Numbered from the stretch's first letter, positions 54,885-63,644 are shown. The stretch is 64,000 nt of DNA from Porphyromonadaceae bacterium (GCA_021372865.1 JAJFTO010000003.1:34201-98200), one strand, 5' to 3'. Notes: a model not told the origin generated them from the letters alone. Translations and numbers: made by a program.

Positions 54885-56228
54885 CTACCGAAAATCATCC
54901 AGTAATCGTTGAAGCTGTTCGGGTGTCATTGCCTTTGGTTTTGGGTTCAAAACAAACCACATTCGCATCATCAATGCATCGGAATAATCGGGGCTTCTAC
55001 CGATAAGTTCCTTGATCTTTTCTTTCGGCAAAACTGAAAGCTTGCCATCCTTATCGATGTCTTTCCGCTTCACCTGCTCCAATTCCTGAGTAAGCATGTT
55101 CACTGTTTGGATGTCCTGTGTTTTTACATAAACCTCCCCCTTATTGATCATTTCTGCCAACAAGAAATAGCATTGACTTTTCAAGTTTTGATAATTCGGT
55201 TTGACTCCATCTTTTTCAATTGGTGATCCACCGTTCAGGAATCCTTTACATTTTACAATATCAACCACCCCGCCACCTACACCATCTTCATCAACAATGA
55301 TATTTGAAGTGGCTACGTTGTAATAATTTTTCAACCTCTGTATTTCGGCTGCGATAACAGAAATTGGCTGTTTGATCAATGTCATAATGCTTATGCAAAC
55401 AAAACCCGCCCAAACCATAATTACTGTTTTGTCCTCTCCGAATCGTGCGATATCTGCTGTAATGAAAGTTTCTTTTCCCTCCGGCACCTGTGTTGCTGTG
55501 AATAGGTCAACTATTCGGTTATAAGGTATCAGTGTGGCCGGATCATCATCAAACTCCCAATTCCCGAACAATAACCTTTCTTTGCTCACCGTATCAAGCT
55601 GTAACAGGTTATCTTTATAATGCTTACTTATGTAGGGGTTATCAAGTAAAAGCGATTGGATAAATTTGTAATTCTCCGGCAATATCCCCTCTTTATGCGG
55701 CTTGTAAAAACGACTATAAAGGAATCCTTTAGCCGGGTTACAAGTGCCAAGCAATTTAGGTATAAGAGAGTATTCGTCAAGTTTATAGCGAATCCTTGAC
55801 TTTAATACGTTCCAGGCTTTTTCACTGATCTGATTGCACTCATCCACAAAAGCCCCGGTAAGTTCCAGGCTCCCCAAGCGGTCAAAATTCGGATCGGATG
55901 GGTAAGTAGCCAAATCTTTTAAAAGGATCTCACTATCGTTCACAAACCTCAGGCTCATCTGCTGTTGGTTGAAGTTATAGAATGATGAATCAATACCCTG
56001 CATCTTACATACCTCAAAAAACGTGTTCAGTGTTGTTTCTCTGAGCGTTTTCAACTCCGCCCGACCTATGAGCCATCGGCTCCCTTCAAACCGGATGGCA
56101 GACTTTAATATCCAGTAGCACCCTAACAAGCTTTTTCCACCTCCGGCACCACCACCAAACAATAGCTCATTGGTAATATTGTCTTCCAGATAGTCAAGGG
56201 CTTCACTTTGTTTTTTCGTCAATTCCAT
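54885..56228 (-). CDS. phage terminase large subunit
   Basis: A 447-residue packaging motor. ATPase domain: Walker A LLFGGGAGGGKSLLG (about residues 28-42), Walker B region LTGAFVDECNQI, coupling motif LLGTCNPAKGFLYSRF. Nuclease domain: ITADIARFGEDKTVIMVW, IIVDEDGVGGGVVD and GRSPDYSDALMM with the metal-binding Asp residues. Both domains look intact. Start ATG 56228 (MELTKKQS) rather than TTG 56249; it overlaps terS by 26 bases. A terminase without capsid genes nearby is unusual. Confidence 0.92.
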   Translation of the reverse strand: MELTKKQSEALDYLEDNITNELLFGGGAGGGKSLLGCYWILKSAIRFEGSRWLIGRAELKTLRETTLNTFFEVCKMQGIDSSFYNFNQQQMSLRFVNDSEILLKDLATYPSDPNFDRLGSLELTGAFVDECNQISEKAWNVLKSRIRYKLDEYSLIPKLLGTCNPAKGFLYSRFYKPHKEGILPENYKFIQSLLLDNPYISKHYKDNLLQLDTVSKERLLFGNWEFDDDPATLIPYNRIVDLFTATQVPEGKETFITADIARFGEDKTVIMVWAGFVCISIMTLIKQPISVIAAEIQRLKNYYNVATSNIIVDEDGVGGGVVDIVKCKGFLNGGSPIEKDGVKPNYQNLKSQCYFLLAEMINKGEVYVKTQDIQTVNMLTQELEQVKRKDIDKDGKLSVLPKEKIKELIGRSPDYSDALMMRMWFVLNPKPKAMTPEQLQRLLDDFR

Positions 56229-56742
56229 AGCGTTTTTCGTTCCAAACAATGTTTATCGATTGATTATTAAACTGTATCTGTTGGTTCAAACCTAACAAAC
56301 TTGCGATGCTATCAAGCGCTTTCTGTTTATCGTATAATTCGATTTTCACGAATTCCACATCGACAATATCCGGTTCCTCTTTTGTGCCGATATTCCTTTT
56401 CAATACCTTAGTGGAAATACTCTTTATGCAAGCTTTCTGCTCTGCTGTAAGGGCTTTAAAATCCTTTAGCTCCACCCAAGTATTATGTAGGTGGGAGATC
56501 GAGCTAAAGGCAATCTTCTCATGTTCTTTCAAAACTCTTAAGGCTGTGATACCTGCCGTTTTCTCTAAGTCGGCTTGTAATGATTGTATGAATTTTTGAA
56601 CCTCAACAATCCTTAACATTCTGCTCGCTATTGAATGCGCTGTTTTCTGACTATACCCGGCTCTTATTGCTGCCTGTGTACCACACAGATCAATCACATA
56701 TTCATAACAGAATTTCTCTTGTTTAGCTGTTAATTTGCTCAT
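56203..56742 (-). CDS. phage terminase small subunit
   Basis: A 179-residue DNA-recognition subunit. The N-terminal LTAKQEKFCYEYVIDLCGTQ and AAIRAGYSQKTAHSIASRML form the terminase_2 helix-turn-helix; the middle is helical (oligomerisation) and the C-terminus would contact TerL. It selects the packaging site. Start ATG 56742; GTG two codons earlier is less likely. TerS is the part that phage satellites use to redirect packaging. Confidence 0.9.
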   Translation of the reverse strand: MSKLTAKQEKFCYEYVIDLCGTQAAIRAGYSQKTAHSIASRMLRIVEVQKFIQSLQADLEKTAGITALRVLKEHEKIAFSSISHLHNTWVELKDFKALTAEQKACIKSISTKVLKRNIGTKEEPDIVDVEFVKIELYDKQKALDSIASLLGLNQQIQFNNQSINIVWNEKRYGIDEKTK

Positions 56743-56838
56743 ATACACTCATTTATTAATACTCCTTAAACTTTTGCTTTGCCAATTTAAGAGGTTTGAT
56801 TGCCATAGTGTTGTTATTTACAGGTGAATAGTTATCAT

Positions 56839-57102
56839 TTAATAATTATTTCCTACCATCTGAAACGAAAAATCCAGGTTCGCAAGCGCACCGCTTCCGT
56901 TTCTTACCTCAACTATAAAGTATGTTGAATACATTCCTGTAACAACGCATCTTTGACCACTTACCAAAGGCTGACAAAAAACACAGTAATCTGCCGTCTT
57001 TATCAAACCATTAGGCCTTTGAAAATCTATTCTCATAATCCCTGTGGATATCCATTGGTCGGCAACTATATCTATTGCCCCCCATTTATTTACTACTGCC
57101 AT
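56839..57102 (-). CDS. unknown small element protein
   Basis: An 87-residue beta-rich protein (VVNKWGAIDIVADQWISTGI, then GQRCVVTGMYSTYFIVEVRN). Unknown. It starts 2 bases after the TAG stop of the 174-residue gene and precedes terS by about 95 bases. The position among head-type genes suggests a virion or packaging role, without further support. Confidence 0.6.
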   Translation of the reverse strand: MAVVNKWGAIDIVADQWISTGIMRIDFQRPNGLIKTADYCVFCQPLVSGQRCVVTGMYSTYFIVEVRNGSGALANLDFSFQMVGNNY

Positions 57103-57104
57103 GA

Positions 57105-57629
57105 CTATATATATTGCTCTGTTGCAAAATAACTCCCGGTCGCCTGCTGGTTAAGCTCCCAGTCCGTCAGGAATCGGCTGAAGCTGTCATACAATGGTTG
57201 GATTGCCTCCGACTGTTCGGCATCGGCTTTTTCCATTGCCATCTTATAAGCTCCCACAATGTTAAGTACTTCTCCGTGGCTGTATAGAATAGCCTCCGTA
57301 GGTAGATTATTGTAAGGCTGGAACAACATCTCGATATTGCAGTCTGAATCCGGCAATAGGGAAAAATGCTCCGTTATCTCTGTGGGAAGTTCCGTTTTCG
57401 GCTTGTTAGCTTTCCACACCCGATACTCGGATAATCCGGTCAAAACACTCTCAATTGTGGAATATTCTATCACTTCTGGATCTAAAAGTCCTTTAGCTAC
57501 GATCAGGCTTGCCTCGAAATGAGAGACAAACGTATCGTTTGAAAATATGCAGGCAGGGTAAAAATCACCCCGTTCGTTGATAGTCTGCTGCAATGTGATC
57601 TTTGCTTGTAATGGTATAATTCTTGCCAT
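57105..57629 (-). CDS. unknown element protein
   Basis: A 174-residue soluble protein (ARIIPLQAKITLQQTINERG; later NLPTEAILYSHGEVLNIVGA; C-terminal FSRFLTDWELNQQATGSYFA). Not recognised. It lies 31 bases after the head-protein gene and 2 bases before the 87-residue gene, and uses TAG as its stop, which argues against TAG recoding in this element. Confidence 0.6.
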   Translation of the reverse strand: MARIIPLQAKITLQQTINERGDFYPACIFSNDTFVSHFEASLIVAKGLLDPEVIEYSTIESVLTGLSEYRVWKANKPKTELPTEITEHFSLLPDSDCNIEMLFQPYNNLPTEAILYSHGEVLNIVGAYKMAMEKADAEQSEAIQPLYDSFSRFLTDWELNQQATGSYFATEQYI

Positions 57630-57660
57630 AATGTTAATTTTTAATTTGTTTTTTATTTTA

Positions 57661-58701
57661 TCAATTGTAAAACATTTTCTTCACAATAGGATTTTCATCA
57701 ATCCAATCATTAGTGTTTGGTTTGTATCGGTGCTTGTTGTCCTCAACCCATTTATGAAAATTACCCGGGAACGATTTAATTTCATTTTTTGAGCGAACAG
57801 GGGAATCATCATTGATGCTATCCAATAATTCTTTTTGGGTTGATAATATCGGGATGACGTAACATCGGCATTGAACATGAAATCCACTGAATTTAAAGTC
57901 TTTAGGATAACGACCTTTTAGGCTTTCACATACGTCGCAATCGTAAACATGATTACTACGTCTTATTTCCTGACCTACTACAAAGTCAAGATTTTGCCAC
58001 GATTCCCATTGGGCGTATCTGTACGATTTGTTAATTTCGTTTGCCGCCAGTCGTCGTGCATTCTTAAAAGAGGACCTGTAAACCCCTTGCCCTGGATGAT
58101 AATTGGCTGCATTTCTTGAGAGCCTGAGCTCTCCCTGGCGATCTCTCACTCTACGGTACAATCTATCCGGTTCTTTCAAGTATTGCTTTAAATCGCCTGA
58201 AATTGAGTTTGCAGATTTTCCCTCCAAAATTCCAAGCTGAAGGGTGGCTTCAATCTGATCGATCATTCCATTTGAAAGATTCCATACACGTTGGGAAAGA
58301 TTAAGCCCAAATGTTTTTCTGTTTAAATATTCCATAATGTGAGGGCTGGCCGCCTTTGTAAATCTATGCTTTAGGATCTCCTCCGGCACAATCTTTTTAA
58401 GGAGTGAGTAACTGAGTGCTTCACCAATTACCCAACTTTGTTTGATTCCGCTCTGCAGTAACAAATACAGCTTATTCAGTAAATCGGTTTTGATTTTATT
58501 CGATATTTGCATTTTCTCGATGGCATCCAATTTCCTGATCATCCCTTTTTTGAAAAAATAGTCAATAAATGGCAACATAACGACGGTAAACGCCAATTTA
58601 TCATACATCCTGCTGATTTCTCTTTCAATATTCCTTTCTCCGTTTGCCAACATCTGCCTCAAATCTGGCTCGCTCAATTCGTATAGTTCTTGTTCGCTCA
58701 T
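57661..58701 (-). CDS. phage head protein, Mu F / SPP1 gp7-like
   Basis: A 346-residue protein, helical in the N-terminal two thirds. The C-terminal signature DCDVCESLKGRYPKDFKFSG and FHVQCRCYVIPI (Cys pair, then HxxCRC) is that of the minor head/injected proteins of the Mu gpF and SPP1 gp7 family. In phages this gene follows the portal gene, but here DnaB lies upstream (10-base gap) and no portal is found. N-terminal TM-like segment FTVVMLPFIDYFF is near residue 35. Confidence 0.8.
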   Translation of the reverse strand: MSEQELYELSEPDLRQMLANGERNIEREISRMYDKLAFTVVMLPFIDYFFKKGMIRKLDAIEKMQISNKIKTDLLNKLYLLLQSGIKQSWVIGEALSYSLLKKIVPEEILKHRFTKAASPHIMEYLNRKTFGLNLSQRVWNLSNGMIDQIEATLQLGILEGKSANSISGDLKQYLKEPDRLYRRVRDRQGELRLSRNAANYHPGQGVYRSSFKNARRLAANEINKSYRYAQWESWQNLDFVVGQEIRRSNHVYDCDVCESLKGRYPKDFKFSGFHVQCRCYVIPILSTQKELLDSINDDSPVRSKNEIKSFPGNFHKWVEDNKHRYKPNTNDWIDENPIVKKMFYN

Positions 58702-58711
58702 AATCTGTTAT

Positions 58712-60040
58712 TTAAAATGGAGTTTCTTCTGCATATTCTGGTAGATCACCTAACTCTGTGAAGTGAGTTGTTTTCGCGTCAAATCCACAAATGAATTTTA
58801 ATAAGCCGATATTTCTGCCTTTTGCCACGTCAATCATCGCTGTTCCTTTGGTCGAATAACTCGAAAATGGCGCCGGATAAAACTTACTATAGATCTCTGG
58901 CCGGTAAACGAAACAAACAATATCGGCAGCCTCCCCTATCTGTCCGCTATCTCGCAACCTATTCAAGTTCGGTACCGGGTTTTGATCATTTCTGTTTAGC
59001 TGCGAAAGTGCAATGATCCAGATGTCAAGCTCCTTTGCTAAGTTCTTCAATCGTCTTGCAACCTCCCCCATTGCCTGTTCTTTGTTGGCAGATCTTTGGT
59101 TAACATTTAATATTTGCAGATAATCAATAACTGCTCCTGTGATGTCATATTTATGCTTTAAAGATCTGATTGAGGCAATGATCTTATCAATGTTTGATGT
59201 GCTGCTTTCGTCGAAGTAAATCGGTAGATCATGAATTCTATTTACTCCTTCATCCAGTGTTCGCAAATAGTCAGGATCAAGCTGTGAGTAGAGAATCTGA
59301 TTTGCGGGGATGCCAGTGTTCATTGAGAGTAACCGGGCTGCCAGTTGGGTCGCTTTCATTTCCATTGAATAGAACGCAACAGGGACGCCCTGTTTTATCG
59401 CTGTGTCAATCATTGATAATGCAAGGGATGTCTTTCCCTGCGATGTCTCCCCTGCAATAACTATCAGGTCGCTTTTCTGCAATCCTCCTGAAGCTTTGTT
59501 TATTTGAGCGAATCCGGTATCAGTTCCAGTGATAGTGTTGCCTTGCAAGTTAGTTTCAATCTGTTTATAAACGCCTTTTATCGCCTCTTTTAGCGTCGAG
59601 ATCTCAGTAGATGCAACTGTTTGCGTGACGGTTGTTAGTTCACCCTGTAACGAATAAAGAAGATCATCTGTTTCCTTTGGTGAGAACACATCAGTAGTCA
59701 GCTGTTGACCTATCATCCACAATTTACGCCTCACAAATTTCTCTTGAATATTAAGAGCGTGATCGTAGTAATCCACCGAAAACATTCCAGAAATGTCCGC
59801 TAATTTGATTATCTTCTCACTGTTCCCCGCGTACTTCTCGGAAAGTATTACCAAATCAGCGGCCTTGCCTTTCCGGTTTAGCTCTGTGATGTTTTCGAAA
59901 AGTTCCCGGTGAAAAGGATCATAAAACATTTCGGGGGTCACTACAGGGCTTATTTCGGCCCATGCATTGATGTCGCTCAAAACAGATCCAATCACTATCC
60001 TTTCACTATCGAGGTTATGTGGTAATATCATATCTTTCAT
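58712..60040 (-). CDS. DnaB-type replicative helicase
   Basis: A 442-residue helicase: an N-terminal DnaB domain (PHNLDSERIVIGSVLSD, then VTPEMFYDPFHRELFENI) and a RecA-like C-terminal domain with Walker A VIAGETSQGKTSLALSM, FYSMEMKATQLAARLLSM, DYLQILN and ALSQLNR. It unwinds element DNA during replication. ATG 60040 overlaps the upstream initiator-like gene stop (ATGA), so the two are translationally coupled, which supports a joint replication role. The longer frame to 60178 is not used. Confidence 0.93.
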   Translation of the reverse strand: MKDMILPHNLDSERIVIGSVLSDINAWAEISPVVTPEMFYDPFHRELFENITELNRKGKAADLVILSEKYAGNSEKIIKLADISGMFSVDYYDHALNIQEKFVRRKLWMIGQQLTTDVFSPKETDDLLYSLQGELTTVTQTVASTEISTLKEAIKGVYKQIETNLQGNTITGTDTGFAQINKASGGLQKSDLIVIAGETSQGKTSLALSMIDTAIKQGVPVAFYSMEMKATQLAARLLSMNTGIPANQILYSQLDPDYLRTLDEGVNRIHDLPIYFDESSTSNIDKIIASIRSLKHKYDITGAVIDYLQILNVNQRSANKEQAMGEVARRLKNLAKELDIWIIALSQLNRNDQNPVPNLNRLRDSGQIGEAADIVCFVYRPEIYSKFYPAPFSSYSTKGTAMIDVAKGRNIGLLKFICGFDAKTTHFTELGDLPEYAEETPF

Positions 60041-60753
60041 ACTCCAAATTCTTTTTTTGCCCATTTTAAAAATGTCATGTAAACCGAAGTGTATTTTTTG
60101 GGTGCATCTTTGTAGTTTGCAATATCCCCAAGAATCTGCTTGATTTGGGTACCGTTGTATTTTTCGGTAATCTTGCAATACTGCTTAAAAGTTATCTGAT
60201 CTTTGATCCTTCTGATGTAACCTGCCTCATCATCGATCCATGAATTAAACCTGTCAAACTCTTTTTCTTTTTCAGATTTTTCAAGGGCATTCTCCCCTAA
60301 ATATGTTATATTGTTTAATTGTTTATTTATACTAACAGTGCTTTGACATGTGCTTTCACAAGTGCTTTGTTGTTTTTTGATGGGGCAAACGTCATTTTTC
60401 ATGATTGCCTTATCAAGTGCTTTATCAAGTGCTTTATCAAAATTTGATAGGGCAATTATGTTGGCTGAATACTGATTTTTTGATTTTTCTATCATCTCGA
60501 CAAACCCAAAACTGATAAGCTCTTCAAGTGTCTTCTTGTAAGTGTTGTAGGATTTAATCCCGATGGCCTCCATTGTTACCGCTGTCGGCAAACCAAATTT
60601 ATCTTTCCAGCCTAACCTATTACAGTGCTCGATTATGTAAAAGTATAATGCTGTGTGGTTAGGCCTGATCTTTTCAGGATTCTCAAAACAGAAATCAAAC
60701 CATTGCCGGCTCAAGCTGTAACCACTTATGTCTTTATCTCTATTTGTCTTCAT
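60037..60753 (-). CDS. replication initiator-like winged-helix protein
   Basis: A 238-residue protein: N-terminal winged-helix domain (YSLSRQWFDFCFENPEKIRP, then LPTAVTMEAIGIKSYNTYKK), a low-complexity middle encoded by iterons (CESTCQST and DKALDKALDKA), and a C-terminal helical part with YCKITEKYNGTQIKQIL and FLKWAKKEFGV. Organisation is like phage initiator proteins of the replisome-organiser type that load DnaB, encoded immediately downstream. The family match is by layout and winged-helix pattern. Confidence 0.75.
   Translation of the reverse strand: MKTNRDKDISGYSLSRQWFDFCFENPEKIRPNHTALYFYIIEHCNRLGWKDKFGLPTAVTMEAIGIKSYNTYKKTLEELISFGFVEMIEKSKNQYSANIIALSNFDKALDKALDKAIMKNDVCPIKKQQSTCESTCQSTVSINKQLNNITYLGENALEKSEKEKEFDRFNSWIDDEAGYIRRIKDQITFKQYCKITEKYNGTQIKQILGDIANYKDAPKKYTSVYMTFLKWAKKEFGV
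60338..60435. repeat. five iterons of GTGCTTT inside the initiator gene
   Basis: GTGCTTT occurs at 60338, 60350, 60362, 60417 and 60429, with exact 12-base spacing inside each of two groups, embedded in longer CAAGTGCTTT(A/G) units. Twelve bases is close to one helical turn. Iterons within the initiator gene are the arrangement of the lambda-type origin. Confidence 0.65.
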
Positions 60754-60766
60754 CTTGTGATATGGT

Positions 60767-60919
60767 TTACCGCCTCCGGGGTTTCAATTTTAACTCGCCC
60801 GTGACTACATTTTCAATCAGGACAATGCTTTTGCCCTCGAAAATATTGTTGTGCCTGGTATGAATTTCTTTTTTTAATTCGTACCTCTCTATCAGCAGTT
60901 TTTTGATTTCATCAATCAT
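60767..60919 (-). CDS. 50-residue basic element protein
   Basis: The frame starts MIDEIKKLLIERYELKKEIH, continues NNIFEGKSIVLIENVVTG and ends LKPRRR-stop. Its ATG overlaps the end of the 132-residue gene by 8 bases (ATGATTGA). It lies 13 bases before the initiator-like gene. Function unknown; small basic proteins in this place may help replication. Confidence 0.6.
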   Translation of the reverse strand: MIDEIKKLLIERYELKKEIHTRHNNIFEGKSIVLIENVVTGELKLKPRRR

Positions 60920-61310
60920 AATAATTTAGTTCAAATAGATTCCTAAAATCTTTCTGGATGATCTCACCGACACTCTTCACATTTGCTATGTGGGTGTGTG
61001 CTTTTTTTTGACCTACGTAAAATGTTTTGAACTTTGTCTCGCTCGATGGATGAACCCACTCATCATGGACTGGTATTCCTTTCTTGCGCAACATACGAAC
61101 GTAATGTCTCGGATCAGAAAACCCTGTTTTCATTGTAATTTCAGTAACGCTGTGTTTTCCACTTATAAGCAATTCGAGAACCTTTTTTTCCCTTTTGCTC
61201 AGGTTTTTACAAATACATTTCGTACATTTGCCCCCACACACGCACGTGGACAAATCATTTTGCCCCTGTGACGGTTCCAGCCGTCCGGGGGCTTCTTCTT
61301 TTGGTTTCAT
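60912..61310 (-). CDS. HTH protein with N-terminal Cys cluster
   Basis: A 132-residue protein. Residues 23-34 have five Cys (STCVCGGKCTKCIC), enough for a small zinc site. The C-terminal two thirds is a winged HTH (SKREKKVLELLISGKHSVTE, then MKTGFSDPRHYVRMLRKKGI). The family is found on Bacteroidota phages as a helix-turn-helix protein of unknown target. It overlaps both neighbours (4 and 8 bases). Confidence 0.7.
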   Translation of the reverse strand: MKPKEEAPGRLEPSQGQNDLSTCVCGGKCTKCICKNLSKREKKVLELLISGKHSVTEITMKTGFSDPRHYVRMLRKKGIPVHDEWVHPSSETKFKTFYVGQKKAHTHIANVKSVGEIIQKDFRNLFELNYYD

Positions 61311-61594
61311 CCTGGCCTCCTTCCTGTTACCACATAATTAGTTGCCTTTCTGTCTGTCTCATCTACGGTTTCCACCCGGTTCCTCTTAAGCCAATTTTCA
61401 ACCTCCTCTCTATCGAAATAAAGCTGCTTACCTCTTGGTCGATAATGAGGAATTTTGTGGCAACTTGTTAACTTGTACAAGTATGAGCGGCTTAAGCCGG
61501 TGAGTGCCACTACGTCTTCTATCGTCAGTACTTTTTTTGAAGCCAACAATGTGTTTCTTTCGATTCTGTCTAACTGATTTTTTACATCTTCCAT
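61307..61594 (-). CDS. excisionase-like HTH (HTH_17/AlpA type)
   Basis: A 95-residue protein with KKVLTIEDVVALTGLSRSYL and YRPRGKQLYFDREEVENWL, the MerR-like winged helix shared by excisionases and AlpA activators. Such genes commonly sit next to integrases on Bacteroidota elements. It is first in the leftward replication/packaging operon, whose control region is the dyad at 61668-61703, and could act as both Xis and activator. Confidence 0.82.
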   Translation of the reverse strand: MEDVKNQLDRIERNTLLASKKVLTIEDVVALTGLSRSYLYKLTSCHKIPHYRPRGKQLYFDREEVENWLKRNRVETVDETDRKATNYVVTGRRPG

Positions 61595-61667
61595 ATCCGT
61601 TATTTTATGGCTGCAAGCCTGTTATTTATTCACATCACAAAGTTGGGCACAAAAGGGCAATAAAAAA

Positions 61668-61703
61668 GCTCTATATAGATACTATATAGTACCGATATAG
61701 AGC
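61668..61703. repeat. inverted repeat with inner palindrome upstream of the excisionase-like gene
   Basis: GCTCTATAT (61668-61676) pairs perfectly with ATATAGAGC (61695-61703). The loop contains another palindrome ACTATATAGT (61681-61690). The structure sits 74 bases upstream of the gene at 61594, within the likely promoter region. Confidence 0.65.
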
Positions 61704-61726
61704 ATAATATATTATATGTGTGTACT

Positions 61727-62407
61727 TTAACTAAATATTTTTTTTATTTTGTCAGCATCTTTTACTTTAATACTATAGGTGTTTATATTCTTCCACCTAT
61801 TCGCATAATCATTTTTTCCAAATAGTTGCTTAAATGGTTCCCACGATCTTACTTCGATCCTTTTCTCACCTCTCCACTGAGTTATAGTTAATCCAAGTGT
61901 ATCGCTTACGAGTCCAGCAAATAAAGCCAGTTGATTGCCATTGCCATTGAAACTATAATCCGGGTTCATAAACCCAGCCTGAATGGCTTTATCAAATATC
62001 TTCCGGGCTTCTGGTGTGTCCAGAACATCAGGGATTGATAAAGCAGCATGATCGTGTTTTTCGTCATTGATTTCTGATAAGCTTAAGATTTTTTCTTTCA
62101 CTGTTTCAATTAAGTTGGTATACAGGTTGATATATTTTTTATCATCTCTCAGTATACACAATCTCAATCGCTCGTTCATTAATTCTTTGATTTCAATCAA
62201 TTCTGATCTGGTAGAATTTTCAATTTTATTTGCATATATTATTGCATCCTGTTGTATATCTGGCTCATATCCATCATCAATAATAAAAGACACTACATCG
62301 TTATATATACCCTTTTTGACCAACAAATCAGTATTAATTATTATACCTCCATCCTTATCATTAATACCAAAATGCACCATCGACAAATCTATATTTTTTG
62401 CTTTCAT
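61727..62407 (-). CDS. unknown element protein with RteC-like C-terminus
   Basis: A 226-residue protein between the integrase and the excisionase-like gene. The N-terminal part is unrecognised. The C-terminal third has WRGEKRIEVRSWEPFKQLFG, resembling the WxPFxxLFG stretch in RteC-type and similar Bacteroidota mobile-element proteins. It is the first downstream gene of the integrase (19-base gap). A regulatory function is possible; similarity is weak. Confidence 0.55.
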   Translation of the reverse strand: MKAKNIDLSMVHFGINDKDGGIIINTDLLVKKGIYNDVVSFIIDDGYEPDIQQDAIIYANKIENSTRSELIEIKELMNERLRLCILRDDKKYINLYTNLIETVKEKILSLSEINDEKHDHAALSIPDVLDTPEARKIFDKAIQAGFMNPDYSFNGNGNQLALFAGLVSDTLGLTITQWRGEKRIEVRSWEPFKQLFGKNDYANRWKNINTYSIKVKDADKIKKIFS

Positions 62408-62426
62408 AGTTACCCCTTTATGAATA

Positions 62427-63644
62427 TTATTTACTTCCCTTGAAATCGATCGTTAACTCAATGGGATCCTGTGAAGGTTCTGCTATGTCATCACTTAAAC
62501 TTGGGATCCGGTTAACTGCATCCTGCTTCTTTTTATCAACTACCTTTGCATAAATTTGAGTGGTGGAGATTTCCTTATGTCCTAAAAGCTTTGAAACAGT
62601 GAAAAGATCCACCCCCTCAGTTATCATTAAAACGGCAAATGTATGCCGGCCTGTATGGAACGTAACATTTTTCTTTATCCCTGCATTCATGCACCATTTT
62701 GAGAGTTCTAATAACAAATAAGCTGAGTATTTGAATCCGGAGAAAACAAGTTCATTATCTTTCCCACGTTCACCCATGAATGGAACAGCCTGATCACTTA
62801 AATCAAGGTACTGCCGGCTACCTGTTTTTTTCTGTTTGAAGTTGATTCTTACATAGTCTCCGAAATTCTCTACATTGCCCCATTTCAACCGTTCGATATC
62901 GCTTTTCCTTAAACCAGTCAGGCAACTGAACAGGAAAGCCCTTTTCAATACTGCATTTCTGCAGGGTGTTTTTGCCAGTTCCTTTACTTCATCAAAGGAC
63001 AAATAAACACGTTCTGTCTCTTCTTGCTTGAATCCCTCTACCCCTCTTAATGGGTTAATAGGAATGATCCTATCGTCGTAAGCCTGATTAATTGCAGCCC
63101 TCAACTTATTGAAATAAGATACTTTTGAGTTTTGGGACAATGGCTTTACAAGCTTACCATCATCGTATTTTGATTTATGCAGGTCTTTACCGGTAGTATC
63201 GAGAAATGATTTAAAGCCCTCAATCCATTCCGGTGTAATATCCCTGAAGGTGGTATCTTCCGAACAGTATCTTTCAAGGTGTTTTAAACAGCTAAACCAA
63301 TTCTGGTAATTTCCCCTGCTTTGCTGGTTCTTTGCCCTTTCATCACACATTTGCCTGTAATATTCCAGGAAAGGAGTATCCAACTTGAATTGGCTGTTAA
63401 AACCATATTCATTGTTCTGGAGTTCAATCTGTCGTTTGGCTTTGATGGCCTGGGCTGTTGCACGTGTCTGCCTGTTAACCTCCCTCTCCAAAGGGGTGGA
63501 TGCTTTGGTTATGTATAGTTTCAGAAATTCATAGCTTCGCTTCCCATCCCGGTAAATATCCAAATAAAGACTGATATTCCCATTCGCCAGCTTCTTCTCC
63601 CGGAGTGTTACTGATTCCTTTTTCCCATTCTTTTTTGTGCTCAT
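62427..63644 (-). CDS. tyrosine recombinase / integrase
   Basis: A 405-residue integrase with an arm-binding domain (residues 10-80), SAM-like core-binding domain (about 90-200) and catalytic domain. Active-site residues are R246 (TGLRKSDIERL), K273 (QKKTG), H330 and R333 (FHTGRHTFA), H356 (LLGHKEIS) and nucleophile Y365 (TQIYAKV). It is intact and sits next to the right attachment site. It should catalyse integration at the mnmE 3' end and, with an Xis, excision. Confidence 0.95.
   Translation of the reverse strand: MSTKKNGKKESVTLREKKLANGNISLYLDIYRDGKRSYEFLKLYITKASTPLEREVNRQTRATAQAIKAKRQIELQNNEYGFNSQFKLDTPFLEYYRQMCDERAKNQQSRGNYQNWFSCLKHLERYCSEDTTFRDITPEWIEGFKSFLDTTGKDLHKSKYDDGKLVKPLSQNSKVSYFNKLRAAINQAYDDRIIPINPLRGVEGFKQEETERVYLSFDEVKELAKTPCRNAVLKRAFLFSCLTGLRKSDIERLKWGNVENFGDYVRINFKQKKTGSRQYLDLSDQAVPFMGERGKDNELVFSGFKYSAYLLLELSKWCMNAGIKKNVTFHTGRHTFAVLMITEGVDLFTVSKLLGHKEISTTQIYAKVVDKKKQDAVNRIPSLSDDIAEPSQDPIELTIDFKGSK

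Noticed and set aside
53740..61594. TAG read as glutamine throughout the element
   Set aside because: TAG ends the 174-residue gene 2 bases before the next start and ends the 201-residue gene directly before a hairpin, so it works as a stop.
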